DNA of 64,000 nucleotides from Bryobacterales bacterium. GTDB lineage: Bacteria > Acidobacteriota > Terriglobia > Bryobacterales > Bryobacteraceae. The notes below the pieces were generated by a model that saw nothing but the letters and a program-made list of their open reading frames with translations, made no database searches and was not told the origin of the DNA. Made by a program: the position numbers and the translations under genes. How positions within the stretch are numbered: position 1 is the stretch's first letter; each line of letters starts with the position of its first letter. The DNA lies in assembly GCA_020852175.1 (NCBI GenBank), contig JADZBH010000009.1:1-64000 (forward strand), read 5' to 3'. Positions 26,280 to 34,592 of this stretch are shown here, one piece after another.

Positions 26280-26912
26280 TTGCGCTCCGTAAGAGTCATC
26301 GCCGCGGCGGTGGGCGTGGTCTTCGCCACCGTTCTCACACTGGGCTTTCTCCTGCGCGGCCGCTTCGCTTCCGTGTCCGATCAGGCATTCGGCACGGCCG
26401 CCGGCCTGGCCATCCCGGCTTTGGCCTGCCTGTTCGCATGGGCATTTTCCGGTTTCCCGCTGCCTGGCCGTCGTGCGCGCTTGTATCACACAAAAGAAGG
26501 TAGTTTTGTTTTATCCCCGGAGTTCACCTCCGGGCAGGCCGCCTACGAACGGGACCGCACGCGCACGGCCACCTGTGCTCATCTGCGTCCGGTCGAACGG
26601 GCGATGCGCGCCGCCGGGATCGTGACCAGGCTGGAGGCGCCTTCGCGCCACGGACCGGCCATTACCGCCGAATGCCGCATTCATGAGGATGAGTTGCGAC
26701 GCATGTTCGCGCTCGACGGCCAGGTCAGGTACTGCGAGCGCTATGAATCCCGATGCGATCCGGAGGACACGCCGCTGGCGGATCTCGTCTGCGGGCGATG
26801 CGTGGGCGCCCGGTCCATTCGAGGCGGCATTTCCGTCCGCCATCCCGGCGGCTACTTCCGCGGCGCGCCCTGGTTTCCCCGAACACCGGCGGGAGCTTCT
26901 GAGGCACAATGA
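26280..26912 (+). CDS. Membrane protein of unknown function (TTG start)
   Basis: A 210-residue protein, family not recognised. Two hydrophobic segments come first (VIAAAVGVVFATVLTLGFLL and FGTAAGLAIPALACLFAWAF), giving a helical hairpin. A hydrophilic region of about 130 residues follows, with three cysteines (YCERYESRCDPED and VCGRCVGA) that might bind a metal. It starts with TTG at 26280; a TATAAT (26269-26274) ends 5 nt upstream. It ends 4 nt before the sulfatase ATG. The codon pattern is high-GC like its neighbours. The reading is plausible but has less support than most of the genes here. Confidence 0.55.
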   Translation: MRSVRVIAAAVGVVFATVLTLGFLLRGRFASVSDQAFGTAAGLAIPALACLFAWAFSGFPLPGRRARLYHTKEGSFVLSPEFTSGQAAYERDRTRTATCAHLRPVERAMRAAGIVTRLEAPSRHGPAITAECRIHEDELRRMFALDGQVRYCERYESRCDPEDTPLADLVCGRCVGARSIRGGISVRHPGGYFRGAPWFPRTPAGASEAQ

Positions 26913-26916
26913 GTCC

Positions 26917-28416
26917 ATGGAAATGTCCCGGCGGCAGTTGATGCATGCGTTCGCGGCCAGCGCGGCGGTGGCGCAAACGCCGCGGCGCGCGGTGTCGAAA
27001 CCCAACGTGCTGTTCCTGATGGCAGACCAGCATCGCGGCGATTGCCTTCATGCCGAAGGCAACGCCTCGGCCATCACGCCGAACCTGGACCGCCTGGCGA
27101 AGCAGGGCGCCCGCTTCCGCCACGCCTACTCCTCCACGCCCACCTGTACGCCGGCGCGCGCCTGCCTGCTGACGGGCATGTCGCCCTGGAATCACGGCAT
27201 GTTGGGCTACTCGCGCGTGGCGAAGAAGTATCCCGTCGATCTGCCGCGCATGATGAAGGACGCCGGCTACTTCACGGCGGCCGTAGGCAAACTGCACTAT
27301 ACGCCCCAGCGGAACTTCCATGGCTACGACCTGGCCCTGCTGGACGAGTCGGGCCGCGCCGAGAACGTGGACTTCCGCAGCGATTACCGCGCGTGGTTCT
27401 ATACCGAGGCTCCGAACCTGAATCCCGACGCGACGGGCGTGGGCTGGAACGACTATAAGGGCAAGGCTTACGTCCTGCCCGAGCGTCTGCATCCGACGCG
27501 CTGGACCGCCGACGTGGCCACGCACTTCCTGGAAAGCTATCAACGGCCCGAACCCTTCTTCCTGAAGGTGTCCTTCGCGCGGCCGCATAGCCCGTACGAT
27601 CCTCCCCAACGCTGGATGGACCGTTTCCGCGATGGAGTGCCGGCTCCGGTGGTGGCGCCGTGGGCGAAACGCTTCGAGGAGCGCAACTCGGCGGGCGACG
27701 ATATCTGGCATGGACGCGTAAGCTCCGAAGAGACACGCACGGCCCGCCAGGCCTACTACGGTTCGGTGGGGTTCGTGGACGAGCAGATCGGCCGGATTCT
27801 GGACACTCTGGAAAAGCGCGGCCTGCTGGAGGAGACGCTGATTCTCTACACCAGCGACCACGGCGACATGACGGGCGATCACAATCTGTGGCGCAAATCG
27901 TACGCCTACGAACCCTCGGCCCGCGTGCCGATGATCATGCGCTGGCCGGAGGGATTCCTTGGCGCGCGGCGGGGACAGGTGCGAAACGAACCCGTCGAGT
28001 TGCGAGACATTCCGGCGACGATCATGGCCGCCGGAGGAGCGAACCTGCCGGTTCCCATCGACGGCCGCGGCCTGGCGGACTGCGTGGCGCGCGACGGAGC
28101 CGGATGGCGCGAGTGGATCGACCTGGAGCACGACGTCTGCTACGCCAAGGAAAATCACTGGAACGCGCTGACCGATGGCGGCGAAAAGTACATCTTCCAC
28201 GCGCTGGACGGCGAGGAGATGCTGTTCGACCTGCGCACCGACCCCCACGAGACGCGCAACCTGGCGGGCGATGCTTCGCACGCGGCGCGTTTGCGCGAAT
28301 GGCGCGGCCGTCTGGTGAAGCACTTCGAACCGCGTGGCGAACCGTTTCTGAAAGGCGGCAGTCTGGCGCTGAGGCCGGAGTCGATGAAGCATTCGCCGAA
28401 CTATCCGCGGGCATGA
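26917..28416 (+). CDS. Exported sulfatase (formylglycine-dependent)
   Basis: A 499-residue arylsulfatase-type hydrolase. A twin-arginine-like leader (MEMSRRQLMHAFAASAAVAQ) is followed by metal ligands in LFLMADQHRGD and the modification motif CTPARACLLTG, whose Cys (about residue 77) is converted to formylglycine. The distal DHGD metal motif is also clear (TSDHGDMTGD). It removes sulfate from organic esters outside the cytoplasm, probably from sulfated polysaccharides. An alternative ATG lies 6 nt downstream. The sulfatase-modifying enzyme is not in the window. Its stop overlaps the P1-peptidase start (ATGA). Confidence 0.93.
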   Translation: MEMSRRQLMHAFAASAAVAQTPRRAVSKPNVLFLMADQHRGDCLHAEGNASAITPNLDRLAKQGARFRHAYSSTPTCTPARACLLTGMSPWNHGMLGYSRVAKKYPVDLPRMMKDAGYFTAAVGKLHYTPQRNFHGYDLALLDESGRAENVDFRSDYRAWFYTEAPNLNPDATGVGWNDYKGKAYVLPERLHPTRWTADVATHFLESYQRPEPFFLKVSFARPHSPYDPPQRWMDRFRDGVPAPVVAPWAKRFEERNSAGDDIWHGRVSSEETRTARQAYYGSVGFVDEQIGRILDTLEKRGLLEETLILYTSDHGDMTGDHNLWRKSYAYEPSARVPMIMRWPEGFLGARRGQVRNEPVELRDIPATIMAAGGANLPVPIDGRGLADCVARDGAGWREWIDLEHDVCYAKENHWNALTDGGEKYIFHALDGEEMLFDLRTDPHETRNLAGDASHAARLREWRGRLVKHFEPRGEPFLKGGSLALRPESMKHSPNYPRA

Positions 28417-29480
28417 CACGGCGGACGGCGGCGGCGATGCTCGCGGGCATGGCGTTGCGCGCGCAACCGCGGCGTCCGCGCCTGCGCGAGTTCGGCATCG
28501 CGACGGGCACTTTGCCCCCCGGTCCGTTGAATGCCATCACCGACGTTGCAGGCGTGCGCGTGGGACATTCCACGGTGGTGAGCGGCGCGAATGTACGAAC
28601 CGGCGTCACCGTGGTGCTGCCGCACGAAGGCAACCTGTTCCGGGAGAAAACGCCGGGCGCGGTGTTCACCGGCAACGCCTTCGGCAAGCTGATGGGGTCA
28701 ACCCAGGTGAACGAGCTCGGTGAGATTGAATCGCCCATCGCGCTCACCTCGACGTTGAACGTCGCCCGCGTCGCCGATGCGGTGCTCGACTACATGCTCG
28801 CCCTGCCGGGCAACGAAACCGTGCGTTCGTTGAATGTGCTGGTGGGCGAGACCAACGACGGCGGACTGAACGATATCCGTTCGCGTCCCGTACACCGCGA
28901 ACATGTGTTCGCGGCCCTGCGCGCGGCCCGGGGCGGCGCGGTGGAGGAAGGCTGCGTGGGCGCGGGCACGGGCACCGTGGCGTTTGGCTACAAAGGCGGC
29001 ATCGGCACCGCGTCCAGACGGACGCCGGCCGGGCACACGGTTGGTGTGCTGGCGCAAACGAACTTTGGCGGGGACCTCATGATCGCGGGCGTACCCGTGG
29101 GCCGGGCGTTGCGCGCCGCCGCGCCCCCAGCCGGCGCCGACGGCAGTGTCATCCTGGTAGCCGCCACCGACGCGCCGCTGGAGCATCGCAATCTGCACCG
29201 CCTTGGGCTGAGAGCCATCATGGGCCTGGCGCGCACGGGCGCGGCTGGCTCCAACGGCAGCGGAGATTATGCCATCGCCTTCTCGACGGCGCGCGGACAC
29301 ACGCCGGTGGCCAACGACGCCATGTCGCCTCTCTTCCTGGCCGCCATCGAAGCCGCGGAAGAGGCCATCTTGAACTCACTCTTTCGCGCCACCACGACAA
29401 CGGGCAACGGTCTCACCGTCGAGGCCCTGCCCCTGGACCGCGTGCGGACGATTCTGCGCGAGTACCGCGCATTGCCGTAA
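28413..29480 (+). CDS. P1/S58-family aminopeptidase (DmpA-like)
   Basis: A 355-residue DmpA-type self-processing hydrolase with a twin-arginine-like leader (MTRRTAAAMLAGMALRAQ). The family signature is present: VAGVRVGHSTV near the start, EGCVGAGTGT in the middle and DGSVILVAATDAPLEHRNL, whose serine is the predicted nucleophile and new N-terminus after autocleavage. Family members release N-terminal residues, including D-amino acids and beta-peptides. The leader suggests work outside the cytoplasm, in contrast to many relatives. It overlaps the sulfatase stop by 4 nt, so the two are co-translated. Confidence 0.9.
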   Translation: MTRRTAAAMLAGMALRAQPRRPRLREFGIATGTLPPGPLNAITDVAGVRVGHSTVVSGANVRTGVTVVLPHEGNLFREKTPGAVFTGNAFGKLMGSTQVNELGEIESPIALTSTLNVARVADAVLDYMLALPGNETVRSLNVLVGETNDGGLNDIRSRPVHREHVFAALRAARGGAVEEGCVGAGTGTVAFGYKGGIGTASRRTPAGHTVGVLAQTNFGGDLMIAGVPVGRALRAAAPPAGADGSVILVAATDAPLEHRNLHRLGLRAIMGLARTGAAGSNGSGDYAIAFSTARGHTPVANDAMSPLFLAAIEAAEEAILNSLFRATTTTGNGLTVEALPLDRVRTILREYRALP

Positions 29481-29533
29481 CTCACGCGGCGCGCCGCATC
29501 CCGCCGCGCCGTCTGCACTATCCTCAGAAGGAA

Positions 29534-31021
29534 GTGACAGCGGCCAACCACAGACTGGGGCGTCTGTTCGGCGACCTGAAGGTCCGTCCGAAGCTGATGG
29601 TGCTGCACAACGCGTTCTTCCTGGTGCTGACCTGCGCGGTCTACTTTTCGCTCATGCCCCTGCTGGAACAGCGCGTGCTACAGGCCCGAGCGCGCGAGAT
29701 CAACCTGATCACCCGCCTGTTCTCGCAAGGAACCGCGCACGCCGAACTGGCCGTTTACGGCTACCGGCAGGGCGAGCCCGACCAGATGAACGTGCCTCCT
29801 TCGCTGCGTGCTTTCCTCCTCGCCCATCCCGGCGTGGTACGCCTGGATCCGGCCGATCCTTCCTTCGCGTTTCGCTACTCCTCCTCCACTGGCCAGTATT
29901 CGCGCGTCCGCTTGCCCTATGATTTTTACGCGGGCGTCATGGCACAGGCGCGCTGGACGCTGCTGGCCGTGCTCGGACTGGTGTATGTGTTCGCCGTGCT
30001 CATGCTGGAATTGCTGGTGATGCCGCGCTATCTCTACCGTCCCATCCGCGCCATCGTGCGGGCCGACGAAGCCGTCCGGTTGGGACAGCGGGACGCGGAG
30101 ATGGTGGAGGAAAGCGAAATCCTGGGGGATGAGATCGGCCAAATCATGCGCTCGCGAAACGCAAGCATGGCCGAGTTGCGGCGGCACGAGGATGAATTGC
30201 GGCGGCATGAAGAGGAGTTGAAGACCGCCAACGAGGATTTGACCCGGAAGAATCACATGCTGGAGACGGCGCGGCGGAGCATGGTGGAGCAGGACCGTCT
30301 GGCGAGCCTCGGCATGTTGAGCGCCAGCGTGGCGCACGAAATGAACACGCCCCTGGCCGTGCTGCAGGGCTCCATCGAGCAACTGCTGGAGAAGGCGCGC
30401 GACGCGGCCACTTCCGAGCGGCTGGCCCGGATGTTGCGCGTGGCGGGGCGGCTGAGAAAGATCAGCGAAAGCCTGCTGGACTTCGCGCGCGTACGCAAGG
30501 ACGACTTTTCGCCCATTCCGCTGCGCCACCTGATTGAGGAAAGCTGGGGACTGGTGGGCATCGACGAAAAAGCCATCGGCGTGTGTTTCGAGAACCAGGT
30601 GCCCGAGGACGCGCGCATCCACGGCAACCAGGACCGCCTGGTTCAGGTGTTCGTGAACCTGTTGCGAAACGCGTTGAACGCCGTGTCGAAGCCCGGCAGC
30701 GTACGCGTGCGGACCGAGGCGCGGCACGAGGAAGGGCGCTGCGTGCGTGTGATCGCCGTGGAGGATAATGGTCCTGGAATTCCCGAGGATGTGTTGCCGC
30801 ACATCTTCGATGCCTTTGTCACAACGCGCCTGGACGCGCGGGGAACGGGCCTGGGCCTGACGGTGGCCGAAGGAATCGTGCAGCAGCATCATGGTTCCAT
30901 CACCGCCTCGAACCGGCCCGAGGGAGGCGCACGCCTGGAGGTCCGGCTGCCCATGGCTCCGGAACCCTTGGCGGGTGCTGATACGCTGATACATTCATCG
31001 AAACATTCATCGAAACCATGA
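29534..31021 (+). CDS. Membrane sensor histidine kinase
   Basis: A 495-residue kinase. Two membrane helices (about 22-44 and 140-163) flank an extracytoplasmic sensor of about 95 residues. A HAMP-like segment (about 165-210) and a charged coiled coil (about 212-250) lead to HisKA with H268 in SVAHEMNTPLAVL. The HATPase domain has N (VNLLRNALNAV), G1 (DNGPGIP) and G2 (GTGLGL) boxes. The start is GTG with AAGGA close in front. The last codons are built from two tandem repeats, and the stop overlaps the next gene (ATGA). It pairs with the REC-XRE regulator. Confidence 0.93.
   Translation: MTAANHRLGRLFGDLKVRPKLMVLHNAFFLVLTCAVYFSLMPLLEQRVLQARAREINLITRLFSQGTAHAELAVYGYRQGEPDQMNVPPSLRAFLLAHPGVVRLDPADPSFAFRYSSSTGQYSRVRLPYDFYAGVMAQARWTLLAVLGLVYVFAVLMLELLVMPRYLYRPIRAIVRADEAVRLGQRDAEMVEESEILGDEIGQIMRSRNASMAELRRHEDELRRHEEELKTANEDLTRKNHMLETARRSMVEQDRLASLGMLSASVAHEMNTPLAVLQGSIEQLLEKARDAATSERLARMLRVAGRLRKISESLLDFARVRKDDFSPIPLRHLIEESWGLVGIDEKAIGVCFENQVPEDARIHGNQDRLVQVFVNLLRNALNAVSKPGSVRVRTEARHEEGRCVRVIAVEDNGPGIPEDVLPHIFDAFVTTRLDARGTGLGLTVAEGIVQQHHGSITASNRPEGGARLEVRLPMAPEPLAGADTLIHSSKHSSKP
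30977..31014 (+). repeat. Adjoining short tandem repeats in the kinase 3' end
   Basis: GCTGATAC occurs twice in tandem (30977-30992), and a 12-bp unit ACATTCATCGAA occurs twice in tandem (30991-31014). The 12-bp unit is in phase and gives SSKHSSK; the 8-bp unit is not a multiple of three, so gain or loss of one copy would shift the kinase frame near its end and move its stop relative to the regulator start. Confidence 0.85.
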
Positions 31022-31677
31022 CGCCGACGCCTGGAAGGCCTGAAACGCGCTCCGCGGAAGATGCTCTGGACACCACGCTGGTGGATGTGTCCGTTCTGGA
31101 CGACGACGCCGACTTCCGGCTGTACGTCGAAGACCTGCTGCGCGACGAGGGGCTGTACAACGTGCGCACCTTCGCCCTGCCTTCGGAGTTGTTCGTGGCT
31201 GCCGAGTCTCGGATTCCCGACATCGTGCTCATCGACATGAAGATGGGCGAGTTTCAGGGCGGCGAGGTGATCGACGAACTGCTGGTCCGCTGGCCGAATC
31301 TGTGCGTGGTCGTCATCACGGGCTTTCCGTCGCTGGAGGACATGCGCTCCACCTTCAAGAAGAAGGTGTTCGACTACCTGTCCAAGCCGTTTTCACTCGC
31401 CGAGCTGCGCGCCGTGCTGGCCAATGCCATCGAAGCCTTCGGCTTGGGACGCACGCAACTGGACCGCTTGCGGGAACGGCTGGGACATCGCATCAAGCTG
31501 CTGCGGACCGAGCGCGACTGGTCTCTCAAGGACCTGGCTTCGATCACGAAGCTGAGCGTGTCTCAAATCAGCTCGATCGAACGCGGGGCGCATCTGCCCA
31601 GTATCGAGAGCATGCTGGCTCTATGCCGGGCGTTTGGCCGGAAGCCAAGCGAGATTTTCGCGAACATCGATTTCTAG
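31018..31677 (+). CDS. Response regulator with REC and XRE-type DNA-binding domains
   Basis: A 219-residue protein. The receiver domain (about 22-135) has the acidic cluster at 28-30, phospho-acceptor D73 and K123. The output domain (about 155-212) is a Cro/CI-type (XRE) helix-turn-helix: LGHRIKLLRTERDWSLKDLA, then SVSQISSIERGAHLPSIESM. Receiver domains normally sit with OmpR-, NarL- or NtrC-type output, so this REC-XRE pairing is uncommon. The ATG overlaps the kinase stop. It should bind DNA in response to the kinase, and the target is unknown. Confidence 0.92.
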   Translation: MTPTPGRPETRSAEDALDTTLVDVSVLDDDADFRLYVEDLLRDEGLYNVRTFALPSELFVAAESRIPDIVLIDMKMGEFQGGEVIDELLVRWPNLCVVVITGFPSLEDMRSTFKKKVFDYLSKPFSLAELRAVLANAIEAFGLGRTQLDRLRERLGHRIKLLRTERDWSLKDLASITKLSVSQISSIERGAHLPSIESMLALCRAFGRKPSEIFANIDF

Positions 31678-31684
31678 GGTCGCG

Positions 31685-32437
31685 CTAGCGGATGCTGAGC
31701 CCGCCGTCGACGGCCAGCGTCTGGCCCGTGATGTAATTCGCCGAGCGCAGGAAAAAGAGCACCGCCGAGGCCACCTCCTCCACGCGCCCCGCGCGGCCCG
31801 CGGGCGTCTGGCTCACCGGACCTTCCTGGGTTTGCGCATAATCACGCTCCTCGAAAGGAATGAAGCCCGGCGCGACGGAGTTCACGGTGATGTCCGGGGC
31901 CAGCGCCTTGGCCAGCGCGCGCGTCATGTGAATGACGCCCGCCTTCGAGGCGTTGTAGTGGACGTGCTCGGCCCACGCCTGAAGCCCGCCGAGAGAACTG
32001 AGGTTCACGATACGGCCCGGCACGCCCTCGGCGCGCATGAGCCGCGCGGCATGTTGGGCGCAAAAGAAGACGGCCTTCAGATTCACGTCGAGCACCTCGT
32101 CCCAGTCGGCTTCGGTGATGTCGAATACGTCGCGGCGCGTGAAGCGCGCGGCGTTGTTCACCAGGGCATCGAGTCCGCCCCAGTCTTCACGCACGGCGTC
32201 GAACAGCGCGGCGATTTCCGGGACGCGGTCGAGGCGCGCCCGGTACACCGCCGCCTCCATGCCTGAGAGCCGCGTGCATTCCGCCGCCGCGGACTGGGCT
32301 TCGCCGTGCGAGGTGGAGTAGTGAATCGCCACGCGTGCGCCCTCGGCCGCCAGCGCGAGCGCGATGCCGCGGCCGATACGCCGCGCGGCGCCGGTCACCA
32401 GGATGCGCTTGCCCGCCAAAGGAAAGGGATCAGTCAT
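31685..32437 (-). CDS. SDR-family oxidoreductase (FabG/pteridine-reductase-like)
   Basis: A 250-residue short-chain dehydrogenase with the NAD(P) motif TGAARRIGRG, NNAARF, the catalytic Ser (VNLSSLGG) and YNASK, and a C-terminal ITGQTLAVDGG typical of FabG. The double arginine in the cofactor loop and NNA-x-F also resemble pteridine reductases. The substrate is not clear. The frame is open to 32521; the ATG at 32437 is chosen because it lies just before the Rossmann strand. It overlaps the MFS gene by 8 nt and is the last gene of the run from mazG. Confidence 0.9.
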   Translation of the reverse strand: MTDPFPLAGKRILVTGAARRIGRGIALALAAEGARVAIHYSTSHGEAQSAAAECTRLSGMEAAVYRARLDRVPEIAALFDAVREDWGGLDALVNNAARFTRRDVFDITEADWDEVLDVNLKAVFFCAQHAARLMRAEGVPGRIVNLSSLGGLQAWAEHVHYNASKAGVIHMTRALAKALAPDITVNSVAPGFIPFEERDYAQTQEGPVSQTPAGRAGRVEEVASAVLFFLRSANYITGQTLAVDGGLSIR

Positions 32438-33692
32438 GACGATCGGTGGCGGCCGGCTCGGGAATCTTCCCGCGCCAGGAGGCCAGCGTCCAGAATATCG
32501 AGGTGGAGCCGCTGAGTACACCGGCGATGCCGGCGATGGTGCGAATGGGGTAGTAGTCCGACGCGGCTCCGGCCGCCGTCATGGAGAGCATCATCGTGCC
32601 CCAGTTCAGCGATTCCATGGTGGAAAAGACGCGGCCGCGGTAGGCGTCGTCCACGTGCCGCAGAAGCTTCGCCATGTTCAACACGCTGGTGACGCCGACG
32701 GCGGCGCGCGAAACGCCAATCCAGAAGCAGGCGCCGGCGAAGCCCTGCGCCTGGGAGAAGAGGACGTAGCTCAATCCGTGAATGAAGTAGGCGATGCCGA
32801 TGGCCCGCTTGTAGCCCGGGAAGCTCAGCGTGCGCCCTAGGTAGTGGCCGATGGGCGCGCCGCACAGGAGTCCAACGCCCGCGCAGCTCCAGATAATGCC
32901 GGTGCCCGCCGCGCCCCGGTTGAATACCTTCTCGCCGAACAGGGTGAACATGATTTGCGCCGTGCCGCCGCCGCTGGCCCATCCGACGTTGACCAGCGCC
33001 AGGGCGAACAACAGCGGCACGCCGCGCAGATAACGAAGCCCATCTAGATAGTCGTCCAGGCCCTTGCCGCGCTGCCGCGCACGGTCCACCGCCTGGCGTG
33101 AGACAAACGATCCGCCCTCGATGCGCAGCCGTCCGATGCAATAGGCCGAGATCACGAACGACGCGGCATTGAACACGAACGCCGCCGCATAGCCGAAGCC
33201 CATCACGCTGGTGCCGCCCAGCAACGTGCCCACGGTGAGTGCCGTCCACTGCGTGGTTTGGGTGAGCGAATTGGCGGTGTGGAGTTCGTCCTTGCTGGCG
33301 ATGACGGGAAGGATGGAGGCGCGGCCGCTGGTGAAGAAGGGCGACGCGAACATGAGCAGGGCGCTCAGCAGATACAGCAGCCACACCTCGGGGAAGCGCA
33401 AGGCAAGCAGGAAGCAGACGGAGATGGCGGCGCGGAACAGGTCGCTCCAGATCATCAGGCGGCGGCGGTCCAGACGGTCCAGCAGCACCCCGGCGAGAGG
33501 CCCGGCGGCGACCACGGCAATGGCCCGCGACAGCAGAACGCCGCTCACGACAAAGCCGGAACCGGTCATCTGCAGAGCGAGATGAAAGACGGCGATCGTG
33601 TTGAAGTGGTCGCCAATTTCGCTGACCACCTGGCCCAGCCACGTGAACCGGTAGTTCCGGTTGCGCAGCAGCAGGCGCCAGAAATCCCGCAT
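32430..33692 (-). CDS. MFS transporter
   Basis: A 420-residue major facilitator of the MFS_3/enterobactin-exporter-like type with about 12 hydrophobic helices. The first loop carries the MFS motif region LAGVLLDRLDRRRLMI. The N-terminal sequence NRNYRFTWLGQVVSEIGDHF is common in this subfamily. It is probably an exporter. Its ATG follows the DMT transporter stop with no gap (TAG ATG), and its stop overlaps the SDR start. The substrate is unknown, but the operon suggests small organic acids or amino-acid derivatives. Confidence 0.9.
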   Translation of the reverse strand: MRDFWRLLLRNRNYRFTWLGQVVSEIGDHFNTIAVFHLALQMTGSGFVVSGVLLSRAIAVVAAGPLAGVLLDRLDRRRLMIWSDLFRAAISVCFLLALRFPEVWLLYLLSALLMFASPFFTSGRASILPVIASKDELHTANSLTQTTQWTALTVGTLLGGTSVMGFGYAAAFVFNAASFVISAYCIGRLRIEGGSFVSRQAVDRARQRGKGLDDYLDGLRYLRGVPLLFALALVNVGWASGGGTAQIMFTLFGEKVFNRGAAGTGIIWSCAGVGLLCGAPIGHYLGRTLSFPGYKRAIGIAYFIHGLSYVLFSQAQGFAGACFWIGVSRAAVGVTSVLNMAKLLRHVDDAYRGRVFSTMESLNWGTMMLSMTAAGAASDYYPIRTIAGIAGVLSGSTSIFWTLASWRGKIPEPAATDRHD

Positions 33693-34592
33693 CTACCGCC
33701 GTCCCGCGACGAAGACGCCGCTCAACACAAGGCCGCCGCTGGCCAGCACGCCGCCGGTGACGGGCTCGCCCAGCAGCAGAACGGCCAGCAGCGTGGCCAC
33801 CAGCGGCTGCGCGTAGCTTTGCAGCGAAACACGCGAGGCGGGAATGTACCGCAGCGCGTAGTAGTAGATCGACAGGCCGAGCAGCGAGGGAATCCAGGCC
33901 ATGTAAATCAGGCTGGCCCATGTGGTGGCGCTGACGGAGGAGTAGGCGAAGTCGTGGTGGGCGGCCAGGATGACGGGCGAAACGGTGAGCGCGCTGGCGC
34001 CATAGGCGAAGGTGGTCATGGTGACGGTGTCGAAACGCGAGGTGACGCTTTTGCCCGCCACGGTGAAAAACGCGAAGGTGAAGGCGCAGACGAACATGAA
34101 GAAGTCGCCGAGCAGCGTCGCGCCCTCGAATTTGGCCGGGTTCAATTGCAGGATGCCGACACCGGCGATGGCCAGGCAGAGGCCGCCGGCTTTCCAGCGC
34201 GTCACGCGTTCCAGCCCGGAAAACGAGGCAATCAGGAGCACGAGAGCCGGCGTGAGGGCGATGATGAGTGCGGCATGGGCAACGCTCGTGCGCGAGAGGC
34301 CCGCCAGGAAAGAGAGTTGATTCAGCCCCACGCCGATCACGCCCAGCGCGCCAAGCCGGAGCAGCGTGCGCGGCGGATGAGGTTGTGAATAACCGCGCCG
34401 GCGGGACCAGACGTAGATGGGGATCATGGCCACGGTCGAGAACACGAGCCGCAGCGCGCTGGCGAGCGTGCCGGGCACCTCGCGCAGAATCACCTTGCCG
34501 ATGATGTAGTTCGCCGACCAGAGCACGAGCATTAGCGCGAGCAGCGCGTAGAGCCGCCCGTTGCCGGGGTGTGGATGCGCCGGGTCGCTCAC
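33693..34592 (-). CDS. EamA-family drug/metabolite transporter
   Basis: A 299-residue inner-membrane transporter with two EamA repeats and about ten helices (starting at LYALLALMLVLWSANYIIGK; ending TGGVLASGGLVLSGVFVAG). EamA proteins export amino acids and related small metabolites. The start is GTG at 34592, chosen because it overlaps the stop of the enolase gene (GTGA) and because the helical part begins about 14 residues later; the longer open frame upstream overlaps that gene. It is a plausible exporter for products of the adjoining enzymes. Confidence 0.88.
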   Translation of the reverse strand: MSDPAHPHPGNGRLYALLALMLVLWSANYIIGKVILREVPGTLASALRLVFSTVAMIPIYVWSRRRGYSQPHPPRTLLRLGALGVIGVGLNQLSFLAGLSRTSVAHAALIIALTPALVLLIASFSGLERVTRWKAGGLCLAIAGVGILQLNPAKFEGATLLGDFFMFVCAFTFAFFTVAGKSVTSRFDTVTMTTFAYGASALTVSPVILAAHHDFAYSSVSATTWASLIYMAWIPSLLGLSIYYYALRYIPASRVSLQSYAQPLVATLLAVLLLGEPVTGGVLASGGLVLSGVFVAGRR

